From Pseudomonas sp. ML96 (GTDB taxonomy: Bacteria; Pseudomonadota; Gammaproteobacteria; Pseudomonadales; Pseudomonadaceae), in contig NZ_JPMY01000021.1 in NCBI RefSeq assembly GCF_000761545.1, forward strand, positions 30,735 to 94,734: a stretch of DNA of 64,000 bases, read 5' to 3'. The notes below the pieces were generated by a model that worked only from the letters and a program-made list of their open reading frames with translations, was not told the origin of the DNA and ran no database searches. This document shows, one piece after another, positions 1-8,025 of this stretch. A program made the translations under genes and the position numbers. The stretch's first letter is position 1; each line of letters begins with the position of its first letter.

Positions 1-2
1 CG

Positions 3-323
3 ATCCGCGCCAACCTGCCGATCTCGGTGGGTCTGGTCTGGCTGACCAACCCCTTCACCATGCCGCCGATCTTCTACTGCACCTACAAGATGGGCAGCTG
101 GCTGCTCGGCATTCCGCCGATGGAGCTGCCGGACGAACTGACCTGGGAGTGGATCAGCGGCGAGCTGAGCATCGTCTGGAAGCCCTTCCTGCTCGGCTCG
201 GTGGTCACCGGCGCGCTGCTCGGCGCCCTGGCCTACGCCACCACCATGCTGTATTGGCGCTGGTGGGTCGCACACAGCTGGCGCAAGCGCGCCGAACGCC
301 GTCGGCAAGCCGCCGACCAATAA
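3..323 (+). CDS. DUF2062 family membrane protein (3' part only)
   Basis: The reading frame is already open at the window edge, so the 5' end lies outside. The visible 106 residues carry the Pro-rich segment NPFTMPPIFYCTYKMG typical of DUF2062 proteins, then a hydrophobic helix (about residues 62-82 of the visible part) and a basic Arg/Lys-rich tail. DUF2062 proteins are small inner-membrane proteins of unknown function. The gene ends at a hairpin shared with the convergent lolE. The family call rests on recognition of the motif. Confidence 0.75.
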   Translation: MRANLPISVGLVWLTNPFTMPPIFYCTYKMGSWLLGIPPMELPDELTWEWISGELSIVWKPFLLGSVVTGALLGALAYATTMLYWRWWVAHSWRKRAERRRQAADQ

Positions 324-324
324 A

Positions 325-355
325 AGAAAACGCCGCTGTTCAGCGGCGTTTTTCT
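325..355. terminator. Bidirectional terminator between DUF2062 gene and lolE
   Basis: The GC stem CGCCGCTG-TT-CAGCGGCG (331-348) is flanked by an A-rich tract on the left and a T tract on the right, so it can work as an intrinsic terminator for the plus-strand DUF2062 gene and for the minus-strand lol operon, whose last stop codon is at 355-357. Confidence 0.85.
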
Positions 356-1599
356 TATTCGTAACGCAGGGCCTCGGCCGGCTGCGTGCGCGATGCGCGC
401 CAGGACGGATACAGCGTGGCGAGGAAGCTCATGGTCAGCGCCGCAGTGCAGATCAGTAGCACATCCAGGCCACGCAGATCAGACGGCAGGCTGCTGATGA
501 AGTACACGTCCGAGCTGAACACATGGGTACCGGCCGCGCGCTCCAGCCAGGCGACCCAACCGCTGATATTGAGGGCGACGATCACGCCCAGCACGCCACC
601 GACCAGGGTACCGATGCAGCCGATCACAGTGCCCTGGACCATGAACACCGTCATGATCTGCCCCGGCGTGGCGCCCAGGGTACGCAGGATGGCGATGTCC
701 GCACGCTTGTCGGCGACCACCATGATCAGCGTGGCGATGATGTTGAACGCGGCCACCGCGATGATCAGTAGCAGGAGCAGGCCGATCATGGTCTTCTCCA
801 TCTGCATGGCGCTGAACAGGCTGCCCTGGGTGCGCGTCCAGTCGACGGCCTTGAAGCCAGCGCCCAGCTCGCGGGCGATAGAGGCGGAAACCTGCGGCGC
901 CTGGTACAGATCCTTGAGAGAAATGCGCACGCTCTGCACCTGACCTTCGGCCAAGCGCTGGATGCCGGAGGCATCGGCGATATGGATCAGCGCCAGGCTG
1001 CCATCGAGCTCGGCGCCGACCTTGAACACGCCGACCACAGACAGACGCAGCATGCGCGGGGTGATGCCACCCGCCGCGCCACTCAGCTCCGGCACGATCA
1101 GGGTCAGCTTGTCGCCCACGTTGAGACGGAAGCGCCGCGCGGTGATCTCACCGATCACCACGCCGAACTCGCCGGCCTTGAGGTCGGCCAGGTTGCCCTG
1201 GACCATGTGCTGACCGAGGATCGAGACCTTCGCCTCCTCGGCCGGGTCGATGCCGTTGACCTGCACCGGCTGCATGGTGCCCTTGTAGGAAAACATGCCA
1301 TCCAGTTCGGCGAAGGGTGCGGCGCCGACCACCTCGGGATGCTTCATCGCCCGCGCCGCCACGGCCTGCCAGTCGTCCAGCGGCTGTTCGGCGCTGAGGG
1401 TCGCGTGCGGCACCATGCCGAGGATGCGCGAGCTCATTTCCTTCTGGAAACCGTTCATCACCGACAGCACCACGATCATCGCCAGCACGCCCAGGCCCAG
1501 GCCGATCATCGACGCCAGCGAGATGAACGAGATGTAGTGGTTGCGCCGCTTGGCGCGGGTGTAGCGAATACCGATGAAGAGCGAGAGGGGTCTGAACAT
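355..1599 (-). CDS. lolE: Lipoprotein-releasing system permease, LolE/LolC family (third gene of lolCDE)
   Basis: Inner-membrane permease of the ABC machine that extracts outer-membrane lipoproteins and passes them to LolA. The 414 residues show the family layout: a first transmembrane helix at about 22-50 ending in [13 protein letters not shown], a large periplasmic domain at about 50-265, and three C-terminal helices starting near 270, 315 and 375, ending ...QPAEALRYE. It closely resembles the lolC product two genes upstream, so the operon encodes a heterodimeric permease. Its start lies 2 nt from the lolD stop, which suggests one transcript. The LolC versus LolE names are assigned from operon order, as in E. 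coli. Confidence 0.88.
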   Translation of the reverse strand: MFRPLSLFIGIRYTRAKRRNHYISFISLASMIGLGLGVLAMIVVLSVMNGFQKEMSSRILGMVPHATLSAEQPLDDWQAVAARAMKHPEVVGAAPFAELDGMFSYKGTMQPVQVNGIDPAEEAKVSILGQHMVQGNLADLKAGEFGVVIGEITARRFRLNVGDKLTLIVPELSGAAGGITPRMLRLSVVGVFKVGAELDGSLALIHIADASGIQRLAEGQVQSVRISLKDLYQAPQVSASIARELGAGFKAVDWTRTQGSLFSAMQMEKTMIGLLLLLIIAVAAFNIIATLIMVVADKRADIAILRTLGATPGQIMTVFMVQGTVIGCIGTLVGGVLGVIVALNISGWVAWLERAAGTHVFSSDVYFISSLPSDLRGLDVLLICTAALTMSFLATLYPSWRASRTQPAEALRYE

Positions 1600-1600
1600 A

Positions 1601-2284
1601 TCAGGCAGCTACCAGTCGGCCATCTTCCAGGCGCAGTACGCGATCCATCTGCCCCGCCAGTTGCGGGTCGTGGGTCACCACCAGGAAGGCGGTCTGCGAC
1701 GAGGTGCTGAGTTCGCGCATCAGATCCTGAATGCCCTGGGCGGTGTGCTGGTCGAGGTTGCCGGTCGGCTCGTCGAGCAGTACCAGCGCCGGGTTGTTGA
1801 CCAGGGCGCGGGCGATGGCCACGCGCTGGCGCTCGCCACCGGACAGCTCGGCCGGCTTGTGCGACAGGCGATGGCCGAGGCCGACCCGCTCCAGCAGCTT
1901 GGTGGCACGCTGGCGCACTTCAGCGATCGGCGTCTTGCCGATCAGCAGCGGCATGCACACGTTCTCCAGCGCGGTGAACTCCGGCAGCAGGTGGTGAAAC
2001 TGGTAGACGAAGCCCAGCGCGCGATTGCGCAGCAGGCCTCGGGCCTTCTCGTTGAGTGCCGAGAGCTCCTCACCAGCCAGCCAGACGCTGCCGCGGCTCG
2101 GCGTATCCAGGCCGCCGAGCATGTTGAGCAGAGTGCTCTTGCCCGAGCCGGAAGTGCCGACGATGGCCACACGCTCGCCGGGCAGCAGCTCCAGCTCGAC
2201 ATTGGCCAGTACTTCGACCGTCTGCGGGCCTTCCTCGTAGCTCTTGCCCAGGTTGCGGCAACTCAGGACGGACTTGTCACTCAT
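1601..2284 (-). CDS. lolD: Lipoprotein-releasing ABC transporter ATP-binding protein LolD
   Basis: Cytoplasmic ATPase of the LolCDE complex. The 227-residue frame has Walker [10 protein letters not shown], the signature [15 protein letters not shown], Walker [14 protein letters not shown] and the switch His in VVTHDP. These are features of the MacB/LolD-type ABC subfamily. I chose the ATG at 2284 (MSDKSVL...) because it overlaps the lolC stop by 8 nt and gives the normal family length; longer in-frame starts would run deep into lolC. It lies between the two permease genes in one minus-strand operon. Confidence 0.93.
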   Translation of the reverse strand: MSDKSVLSCRNLGKSYEEGPQTVEVLANVELELLPGERVAIVGTSGSGKSTLLNMLGGLDTPSRGSVWLAGEELSALNEKARGLLRNRALGFVYQFHHLLPEFTALENVCMPLLIGKTPIAEVRQRATKLLERVGLGHRLSHKPAELSGGERQRVAIARALVNNPALVLLDEPTGNLDQHTAQGIQDLMRELSTSSQTAFLVVTHDPQLAGQMDRVLRLEDGRLVAA

Positions 2285-3533
2285 AACGCAAAGCCTCCGC
2301 AGGCTGGGTGCGCGCCGCACGCCAGGCCGGGTAAAGGGTGGCAAGGAAACTCAGGACCAGCGCCGCACCGCAGACCAGCGCCACGTCGCTGACCTGCACC
2401 TGCGACGGCAGGTAATCGATGAAATACACCTCGGCATTGAGGAACTGGATGCCGAGCAGGCCCTCCAGCCCCTTGATCGCTGCACTGACGTTCAGCGCCG
2501 CCAGCACGCCGAGCACGCCACCGAGCAGGGTGCCGACTACGCCGATCACCGTGCCCTGGACCATGAAGGTGGCCATGATCTGCCGCGGCGTGGCGCCGAG
2601 GGTACGCAGGATGGCGATATCGGATTTCTTGTCGGTCACCACCATCACCAGGGTGGAGATGATGTTGAAGGCAGCCACGGCGACGATCAGCAGCAGGAGC
2701 AGGCCGATCATGGTCTTCTCCATGCGGATGGCCTGGTACAGGTTGCCGTGGGTACGGGTCCAGTCGCGGGCGTAGAAGTCCTGGTCGCGCAGCAGACCGG
2801 CGAGCTCCCAGGCCACCTGCGGAGCCTGGAACAGGTCATGCAGTTTGAGGCGAATACCCTGAACCTCGCCCGGTTTCAGGCGCAGAAGGCGGCCGGCGTC
2901 CTGCACATGGGCCATCACCACATGGCCGTCGATCTCGCCGGCGCCGACGTGGAAGATGCCGACCACGGTGAAGCGCTTCATTCGCGGGAACATGCCGGCC
3001 GGCGTCACTGCCACTTCGGGCGCGACGAAGGTGACCTTGTCACCGATCTTCAGACCGAGCTTCTTCGCCGCCAGGTCGCCAATGAGCATGCCGAAGCCGC
3101 CGGCCTCGAGCGAGTCGAGGGAGCCCTGATCCTTGAGGAAATAGTTGCCGATGATCGACACCTTGCCCTCTTCGGCAGGGTCGATGGCGTTGATCAGTAC
3201 CTTCTGCACCTGACCGTTGTTGGTCAACAGGCCCTGCATCTGGGTGAACGGCGCCACGGCCGCGACCTGCGGGTGACGCAGCAGCCCTTCACCGATGGTG
3301 CGCCAATCCTGGATCGGCGTGGGGCTATCGAGGGTCGCGTGCGGCACCATGCCCAGTACGCGATCACGCATCTCGCGGTCGAAGCCATTCATGACCGACA
3401 GCACAACGATCATCACCAGCACGCCGAGGGCGAGGCCGATAATGGAGGTCAGGGAGATGAAGGAGACAAACAGGCTGCGGCGTCGGGCCCGCGTGTAACG
3501 CAAGCCGATAAAGAACGGCAGGGGTCTGAACAT
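2277..3533 (-). CDS. lolC: Lipoprotein-releasing system permease, LolC/LolE family (first gene of lolCDE)
   Basis: First gene of the lolCDE operon; partner permease to LolE in releasing lipoproteins from the inner membrane. The ATG at 3533 ([19 protein letters not shown]) matches the start of the paralogue at 1599 (MFRPLSLFIGIRYTRAKRR), so I trimmed a 53-codon upstream extension. The protein is 418 residues, with one N-terminal helix, a periplasmic domain and three C-terminal helices. The stop overlaps lolD. The promoter should lie in the 98-nt divergent gap shared with the PilZ gene. Confidence 0.9.
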   Translation of the reverse strand: MFRPLPFFIGLRYTRARRRSLFVSFISLTSIIGLALGVLVMIVVLSVMNGFDREMRDRVLGMVPHATLDSPTPIQDWRTIGEGLLRHPQVAAVAPFTQMQGLLTNNGQVQKVLINAIDPAEEGKVSIIGNYFLKDQGSLDSLEAGGFGMLIGDLAAKKLGLKIGDKVTFVAPEVAVTPAGMFPRMKRFTVVGIFHVGAGEIDGHVVMAHVQDAGRLLRLKPGEVQGIRLKLHDLFQAPQVAWELAGLLRDQDFYARDWTRTHGNLYQAIRMEKTMIGLLLLLIVAVAAFNIISTLVMVVTDKKSDIAILRTLGATPRQIMATFMVQGTVIGVVGTLLGGVLGVLAALNVSAAIKGLEGLLGIQFLNAEVYFIDYLPSQVQVSDVALVCGAALVLSFLATLYPAWRAARTQPAEALRYE

Positions 3534-3631
3534 GAGTGAGGAGTTCGCTGGCGAAAAGAGAGAAACGTCCTTGTGGCGAGGCCTGGCGCGCGGCCTTACA
3601 CTCAGACCACCACTGCTGCCATGGGTTCGCC

Positions 3632-4207
3632 ATGTCGAATCAAGACGTCGATGATCGCCGCGAATACTACCGTATCGAGGATACGATCGCACTGGATTTC
3701 AGCCTGCTCTCCGGGGCCGAGGCGCATGCCAGTGACCCGCTGCACGACAACTCGCCGCTGTTCAATCTGCTCAGCGATCTGCACCTGATGGACTTCGAGT
3801 CGCAGCATCTGCTGCGACATATCAGCGAGCGCGATCGCACCCTGGCCAACTACCTGAAGGTAATGAACAAGCGCATCGACCTGCTCGGTCAGGCCGTGGC
3901 GCAGAGCCTGCTGCGCGACATCGGCGCGCCGCGCCGGGTGTCCATCTCCGAAGGCGGCATCAGCTTCAGCAACGCCAAGCCGGTGCCTGTCGGCAGCCAC
4001 CTGGCGATCAAGATGGTGCTCATGCCCCAAGCCCTGGGCTTACTGCTGCGCGCCCAGGTCGTGCATTGCCAGCCGCGCGACAACGAGCAGTTCGAGATCG
4101 GCACCGAGTTCGAGGCCCTGACCGACGCCCAGCGCCAGCTGGTCGCTCGCCACATCCTGCAGAAACAGGCCTTGGAGCGACGCATCGCCAAGGAACAGCA
4201 ACGATGA
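3632..4207 (+). CDS. PilZ domain protein, likely c-di-GMP responsive
   Basis: Begins MSNQDVDDRREYYRIED, giving the RxxxR half of a PilZ c-di-GMP site (R10-x3-R14). The second half lies near residues 103-108 in RRVSISEGGISFS, where the usual D/N-x-S-x-x-G reads S-x-S-x-x-G. About 90 mostly helical residues separate the two. The orthologue in P. aeruginosa (PA2989, from memory) is counted among its PilZ proteins. The start at 3632 was chosen over a longer frame that runs into the lolC promoter gap. The stop overlaps the next gene (ATGA). Binding of c-di-GMP is inferred, not shown. Confidence 0.85.
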   Translation: MSNQDVDDRREYYRIEDTIALDFSLLSGAEAHASDPLHDNSPLFNLLSDLHLMDFESQHLLRHISERDRTLANYLKVMNKRIDLLGQAVAQSLLRDIGAPRRVSISEGGISFSNAKPVPVGSHLAIKMVLMPQALGLLLRAQVVHCQPRDNEQFEIGTEFEALTDAQRQLVARHILQKQALERRIAKEQQR

Positions 4208-4503
4208 GGCTGTCCCGCGCCCTGCTCTTCACCCTGTTGCTGTCACCGCTGGTTCAGGCCGAGACCATCGAGATCCCCGTCGGCCAGCAGGGCGACGCCG
4301 TCGCCAACCTGCCGCAGAAGGGCGAATCCAAGCGTTCGGTGCTGGAGCGCTTTGGCCTGGCCGACGAGGAACACCCGCCAGTGGGCAAGCCGCCCATCAC
4401 TCGCTGGGACTACCGCAGCTTCAGCGTCTATTTCGAATACGACCACGTGATCAACAGCGTGCTGCACCACCAGCAGCACTACCCCATCAAGGATCAACAG
4501 TGA
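4204..4503 (+). CDS. Small secreted/periplasmic protein of unknown function
   Basis: 99 residues with a clear signal peptide (MRLSRALLFTLLLSPLVQA, cleavage likely before ETIEIP). The mature part has PPITRWDYRSFSVYFEYDHVINSV, a pattern I associate with a conserved Pseudomonas family that has no assigned function. The start codon overlaps the PilZ stop (ATGA), and the stop overlaps the GTG of the phosphodiesterase gene, so the three genes look translationally coupled. Confidence 0.75.
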   Translation: MRLSRALLFTLLLSPLVQAETIEIPVGQQGDAVANLPQKGESKRSVLERFGLADEEHPPVGKPPITRWDYRSFSVYFEYDHVINSVLHHQQHYPIKDQQ

Positions 4504-5219
4504 CCCTCATCTACGGCCACCGCGGTGCCAAGGGCGAAGCACCGGAAAACACCCTCGCCAGCTTCCAGCAATGCCTCGCTCACGGCGTGACCCGCTGCGA
4601 GCTGGACCTGCACCTGTCGCGCGACGGCGAGCTGATGGTGATCCACGACCCGACGCTCAAGCGCACCACCGGCCGCCGCGGCAAGGTGGTGGAGCACGAG
4701 GCCGCCGAACTGGTGACCCTCGATGCCCGCCTGGGCGGCCCCGGCTGGAAGACGCCCTGCCCCATCCCGAAACTGGAAACCCTGTTCGAACAGTGCCCCT
4801 TCGAGCATTGGCAGCTGGAAGTCAAAAGCGCCTCACGGGTGCGCGCCGCACGCACCGTGCTGGCCATCCAGGCCCTGGCCGAGCGCTTCGGCATCAAGGA
4901 CAAGGTCACCGTCACCAGCAGCTCGCGCGAAGTGCTGCGCGCCCTGCGCCGCCTGGCGCCGGAGCTGTCACGCGGCCTGGTGGCCGAATACAACTGGCTG
5001 GACCCACTCAAGGTCGCAGCTCACCACGAGTGCTCGATGCTCGCACTGAACTGGACCCTGTGCACCCCGGAGCGCCTGCTCAAGGCGCAGAAGGCCGGCC
5101 TGCACGTGTCGGTGTGGACGGTCAACGAACCGGCCCTGATGCGCCGCCTGGCCGACTTCGGCGCGGACAGCATCATCACCGACTTTCCGGGGCTGGCGGT
5201 CGACACGCTCAAGCGCTGA
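4500..5219 (+). CDS. Glycerophosphodiester phosphodiesterase, cytoplasmic UgpQ type
   Basis: Hydrolyses glycerophosphodiesters (deacylated phospholipids) to glycerol-3-phosphate and an alcohol. The 239-residue protein has the GDPD signature: GHRGAKGEAPENTLASF near the N-terminus, then ELDLHLSRDGELMVIHDPTLKRTTG with the metal-binding and catalytic residues, and the C-terminal WTVNEP and GADSIITDFP motifs. There is no signal peptide, so it is UgpQ-like rather than periplasmic GlpQ. The start is GTG at 4500 in a GTGA overlap with the preceding gene. A strong terminator follows. Confidence 0.9.
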   Translation: MTLIYGHRGAKGEAPENTLASFQQCLAHGVTRCELDLHLSRDGELMVIHDPTLKRTTGRRGKVVEHEAAELVTLDARLGGPGWKTPCPIPKLETLFEQCPFEHWQLEVKSASRVRAARTVLAIQALAERFGIKDKVTVTSSSREVLRALRRLAPELSRGLVAEYNWLDPLKVAAHHECSMLALNWTLCTPERLLKAQKAGLHVSVWTVNEPALMRRLADFGADSIITDFPGLAVDTLKR

Positions 5220-5248
5220 ACACGCCTTTCTCGAAAACGCAGCAGACA

Positions 5249-5283
5249 AAAAGAAACCGGCCCTTGGGCCGGTTTCTTTTTGC
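5249..5283 (+). terminator. Intrinsic terminator after the phosphodiesterase gene
   Basis: AAGAAACCGGCCC-TT-GGGCCGGTTTCTT followed by T residues. The long perfect stem is A-rich on one side and T-rich on the other, so it may also serve transcripts coming from sth on the opposite strand. Confidence 0.88.
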
Positions 5284-5383
5284 AGCATCGCGCCTGGTCA
5301 GAAGCTCTCCCGATTCGGCCAGCGCCAGGTGCGGGAGTCGTTGAGAGGATCCCCGACCGGTTCAGGCCACCGGTCGGAGCCGC

Positions 5384-6778
5384 TCAAAAAAGCCGGTTGA
5401 GACCGTCGAACGCCGCCACCCGATAGGCCTCGGCCATGGTCGGGTAGTTGAAGGTGGTGTTGACGAAGTACTTGATGGTATTCGCCTCGCCCTTCTGGTT
5501 CATGATCGCCTGGCCGATGTGCACGATCTCCGAGGCCTGGTAGCCGAAGCAGTGCACGCCAAGGATTTCCAGGGTCTCGCGGTGGAACAGGATCTTCAGC
5601 ATGCCCACTGGCTCGTGGGAAATCTGCGCCCGCGCCATGCCCTTGAAGAAAGCCTTGCCGACCTCGTAAGGGATCTTGGCCTGGGTCAGCTCCTTCTCGT
5701 TCTTGCCGATCGAGCTGATCTCCGGAATGGTGTAGATGCCGGTCGGCACGTCATCGACGAAGCGCCAGCTGTCGTTCTCCACCGCACTGCCGGCAGCCGA
5801 GCGGCCCTGGTCGGCGGCGGCACTGGCCAGGCTCGGCCAGCCGATCACGTCACCGGCGGCGAAGATGTTCGACACCGAGGTACGGTACTGCTGATCGACG
5901 TCGATCTGACCACGGCTGTTGACCTTGATGCCGATGTTTTCCAGGCCCAGCTTGTCGGTGTTGCCGGTACGGCCGTTGCACCACAGCAGGCAGTCGGCCT
6001 TGATCTTCTTGCCCGACTTGAGGTGCAGGATCACGCCGTTATCCAGGCCCTCGATGCGCTCGTACTCCTCGTTGTGACGGATCAGCACGTTGTTGTTGCG
6101 CAGGTGGTAGCTCAGCGCATCGGAGATTTCGTCGTCGAGGAAGCTGAGCAGTTGGTCGCGGTTGTCGATCAGGTCGACCAGCACGCCCAAGCCACTGAAG
6201 ATCGAGGCGTACTCGGAACCGATCACGCCCGCTCCGTAGATGATGATGCGGCGCGGGGTGTGGGTCAGGCTGAGGATGGTGTCGCTGTCATAGATACGCG
6301 GGTGGTGGAAGTCCACGTCCGCCGGACGATAGGGACGCGAGCCGGTGGCGATGATGACCTGCTTGGCCACCAGCTTCTCGACCACGCCGCTGGCGCAGAC
6401 CACTTCAACGGTCTGCTCGTCATGGAAGCTGGCGGTGCCGAAGAACACGTCGACGCGGTTGCGCGCGTAGTAGCCGGTGCGCGAGGCGACCTGCTTGGAG
6501 ATCACCCGCTCGGCGCTCTTCAGCACGTCGGGGAAGGAGAACCAGCGCGGCTCGCCGATCTGGCGGAACAGCGGGTTGGTGTTGTACTGCATGATCTGGC
6601 GCACCGAGTGACGCAGCGCCTTGGACGGAATGGTGCCGAGGTGGGTGCAGTTGCCGCCGACCAACGGACGGTTGTCGACTACCGCCACCTTGCGCCCGGC
6701 CTTGGCCGCGTTCATCGCCGCGCCTTCGCCCGCCGGGCCCGAGCCCAGCACCACCACGTCGTAGTTGTAGACCGCCAT
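5384..6778 (-). CDS. sth: Soluble pyridine nucleotide transhydrogenase
   Basis: Cytoplasmic FAD enzyme that exchanges reducing equivalents between NADPH and NAD+. The 464 residues show a Rossmann FAD motif [17 protein letters not shown], the NAD(P) motif [20 protein letters not shown], and the FAD motif [23 protein letters not shown]. At the place of the lipoamide-dehydrogenase redox pair it reads [13 protein letters not shown], so only the first Cys (C44) remains and the second is Thr (T49), as expected for SthA. It stands alone, with an imperfect palindrome upstream. Confidence 0.95.
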   Translation of the reverse strand: MAVYNYDVVVLGSGPAGEGAAMNAAKAGRKVAVVDNRPLVGGNCTHLGTIPSKALRHSVRQIMQYNTNPLFRQIGEPRWFSFPDVLKSAERVISKQVASRTGYYARNRVDVFFGTASFHDEQTVEVVCASGVVEKLVAKQVIIATGSRPYRPADVDFHHPRIYDSDTILSLTHTPRRIIIYGAGVIGSEYASIFSGLGVLVDLIDNRDQLLSFLDDEISDALSYHLRNNNVLIRHNEEYERIEGLDNGVILHLKSGKKIKADCLLWCNGRTGNTDKLGLENIGIKVNSRGQIDVDQQYRTSVSNIFAAGDVIGWPSLASAAADQGRSAAGSAVENDSWRFVDDVPTGIYTIPEISSIGKNEKELTQAKIPYEVGKAFFKGMARAQISHEPVGMLKILFHRETLEILGVHCFGYQASEIVHIGQAIMNQKGEANTIKYFVNTTFNYPTMAEAYRVAAFDGLNRLF

Positions 6779-6860
6779 GCTTACTCCTCATCACGCGCCG
6801 GACGCTCCAGCGGCGCCCGGTTCGACCGCGGCACCCCATGGCCGCGATCTCGAATTGCTT

Positions 6861-6879
6861 CACATAGCTTAGCCATGTG
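6861..6879 (-). promoter_or_regulatory. Imperfect 19-bp palindrome upstream of sth
   Basis: CACATAGCTTAGCCATGTG is symmetric except for one mismatched pair (positions 6 and 14) and the centre. It lies about 83-101 nt upstream of the sth start, where an operator could sit. I do not recognise the cognate regulator. Confidence 0.35.
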
Positions 6880-6932
6880 ATTTTGCCGCGCACATTAGCG
6901 CTTGGTCGCGTCGTAGGCGAGCTTTCTATCCA

Positions 6933-7937
6933 CTACATGGCCCCGGGCGCACCGAAGCGCGCGATGAAGGCCGGACTGGCGCGAGTGACAAAGCCCTCGC
7001 CCTGACGCTGAATGAACAGCGCAGCCACACCCTCGCGTTCGGCGTAGGCCATGCCCTGCTCGGCTCCCAGCACCATCAGCGTGGTCGACAGGCCATCGGC
7101 GCGCAGCACCGAGGCATCCACCACGCTGACCGAAGCCAGGTCGTGCGCAACCGGCCGGCCGCTGCGCGGATCGAAGGTATGCGAGTAGCGCTTGCCGTCG
7201 ACCTCGAAGTAATTACGGTAGTCGCCCGAAGTGGACAGGCCCAGGCCGTCCAACTGCAGACGCAGCTGCTCCTCGAGGCGATCGGCGCGCGGCGCCTCGA
7301 TGGCGATGTTCCAGGGCGAGCCATCCGGCTTGCGCCCCACCGCCTTCAGCTCGCCGGTGACTTCCAACAGGAAGCTATGTACGCCCAGCTCGGCCAGGCG
7401 CGCGGCGATGCGATCCACCGTGGCGCCAGCAACGATGGCGTCCAGGTCGACGCGCACGGCGGCTTCCTGGCACAGACGCTCGCCGGCGATGCGCAGGTGG
7501 CGCTGGCCGATCAGTGGCATGACTGCGGCGATCTCCTCGGCCGCCGGCACGCGCTGGCCGCGCGACTGCGCGCCGAAGCCCCAGAGCTCCATCAGCGGCT
7601 GCACGGTCAGGTCGAAAGCGCCCGCGCTGCTGGCGGACAACTCTTCACCGAAGCGCACCAGTTCCAGCACCGGAGCAGGCATCGGCATGCAGGCCCCAGC
7701 CGGCAGGCGGTTGAAACGCGACAGCTCGGAGTCCGCGCGCCAGGTCGACATCTGCCGGTCGACCTCGGCCAATATGCCCTGCACCTCGGCCTGCAGCTGC
7801 TCCCGTGGCGGCACGCCAGCGGTCTGTACGTACTTCAGCGAATAACGGCTGCCCATGGTCGGCCCGCCGAACTCCTGCAGCGTATCGCCGCAGCCGGACA
7901 ACAGCAGGATCAGGAGCAGAACGGAGAATCTGGCCAC
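6933..7937 (-). CDS. apbE: FAD:protein FMN transferase, ApbE-type lipoprotein
   Basis: Periplasmic enzyme that attaches FMN through a phosphodiester bond to Thr/Ser of target proteins such as NqrB, NqrC and RnfG. The 334 residues begin with a lipoprotein signal (MARFSVLLLILLLSGC, lipobox Cys at 16). They carry GPTMGSRYSLKY, DLTVQPLMELWGFG and the C-terminal YSHTFDPRSGRPV motif of the family. The start is a GTG at 7937. In P. aeruginosa the neighbouring genes are the nqr operon, as I recall; here none is present, so its substrate must be encoded elsewhere. Confidence 0.92.
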   Translation of the reverse strand: MARFSVLLLILLLSGCGDTLQEFGGPTMGSRYSLKYVQTAGVPPREQLQAEVQGILAEVDRQMSTWRADSELSRFNRLPAGACMPMPAPVLELVRFGEELSASSAGAFDLTVQPLMELWGFGAQSRGQRVPAAEEIAAVMPLIGQRHLRIAGERLCQEAAVRVDLDAIVAGATVDRIAARLAELGVHSFLLEVTGELKAVGRKPDGSPWNIAIEAPRADRLEEQLRLQLDGLGLSTSGDYRNYFEVDGKRYSHTFDPRSGRPVAHDLASVSVVDASVLRADGLSTTLMVLGAEQGMAYAEREGVAALFIQRQGEGFVTRASPAFIARFGAPGAM

Positions 7938-7983
7938 ACAGGGATTCCATCGAAGTCAGGCGCAAGCCTAGGCGCAGAAAACG

Positions 7984-8009
7984 AAAACGGGAGCCGAAGC
8001 TCCCGTTTT
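7984..8009 (-). terminator. Terminator after gap
   Basis: AAAACGGGAGC-CGAA-GCTCCCGTTTT lies 17 nt beyond the gap stop codon on the minus strand, separating it from apbE. Confidence 0.85.
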
Positions 8010-8025
8010 GCGTGTTACCCGGCGC

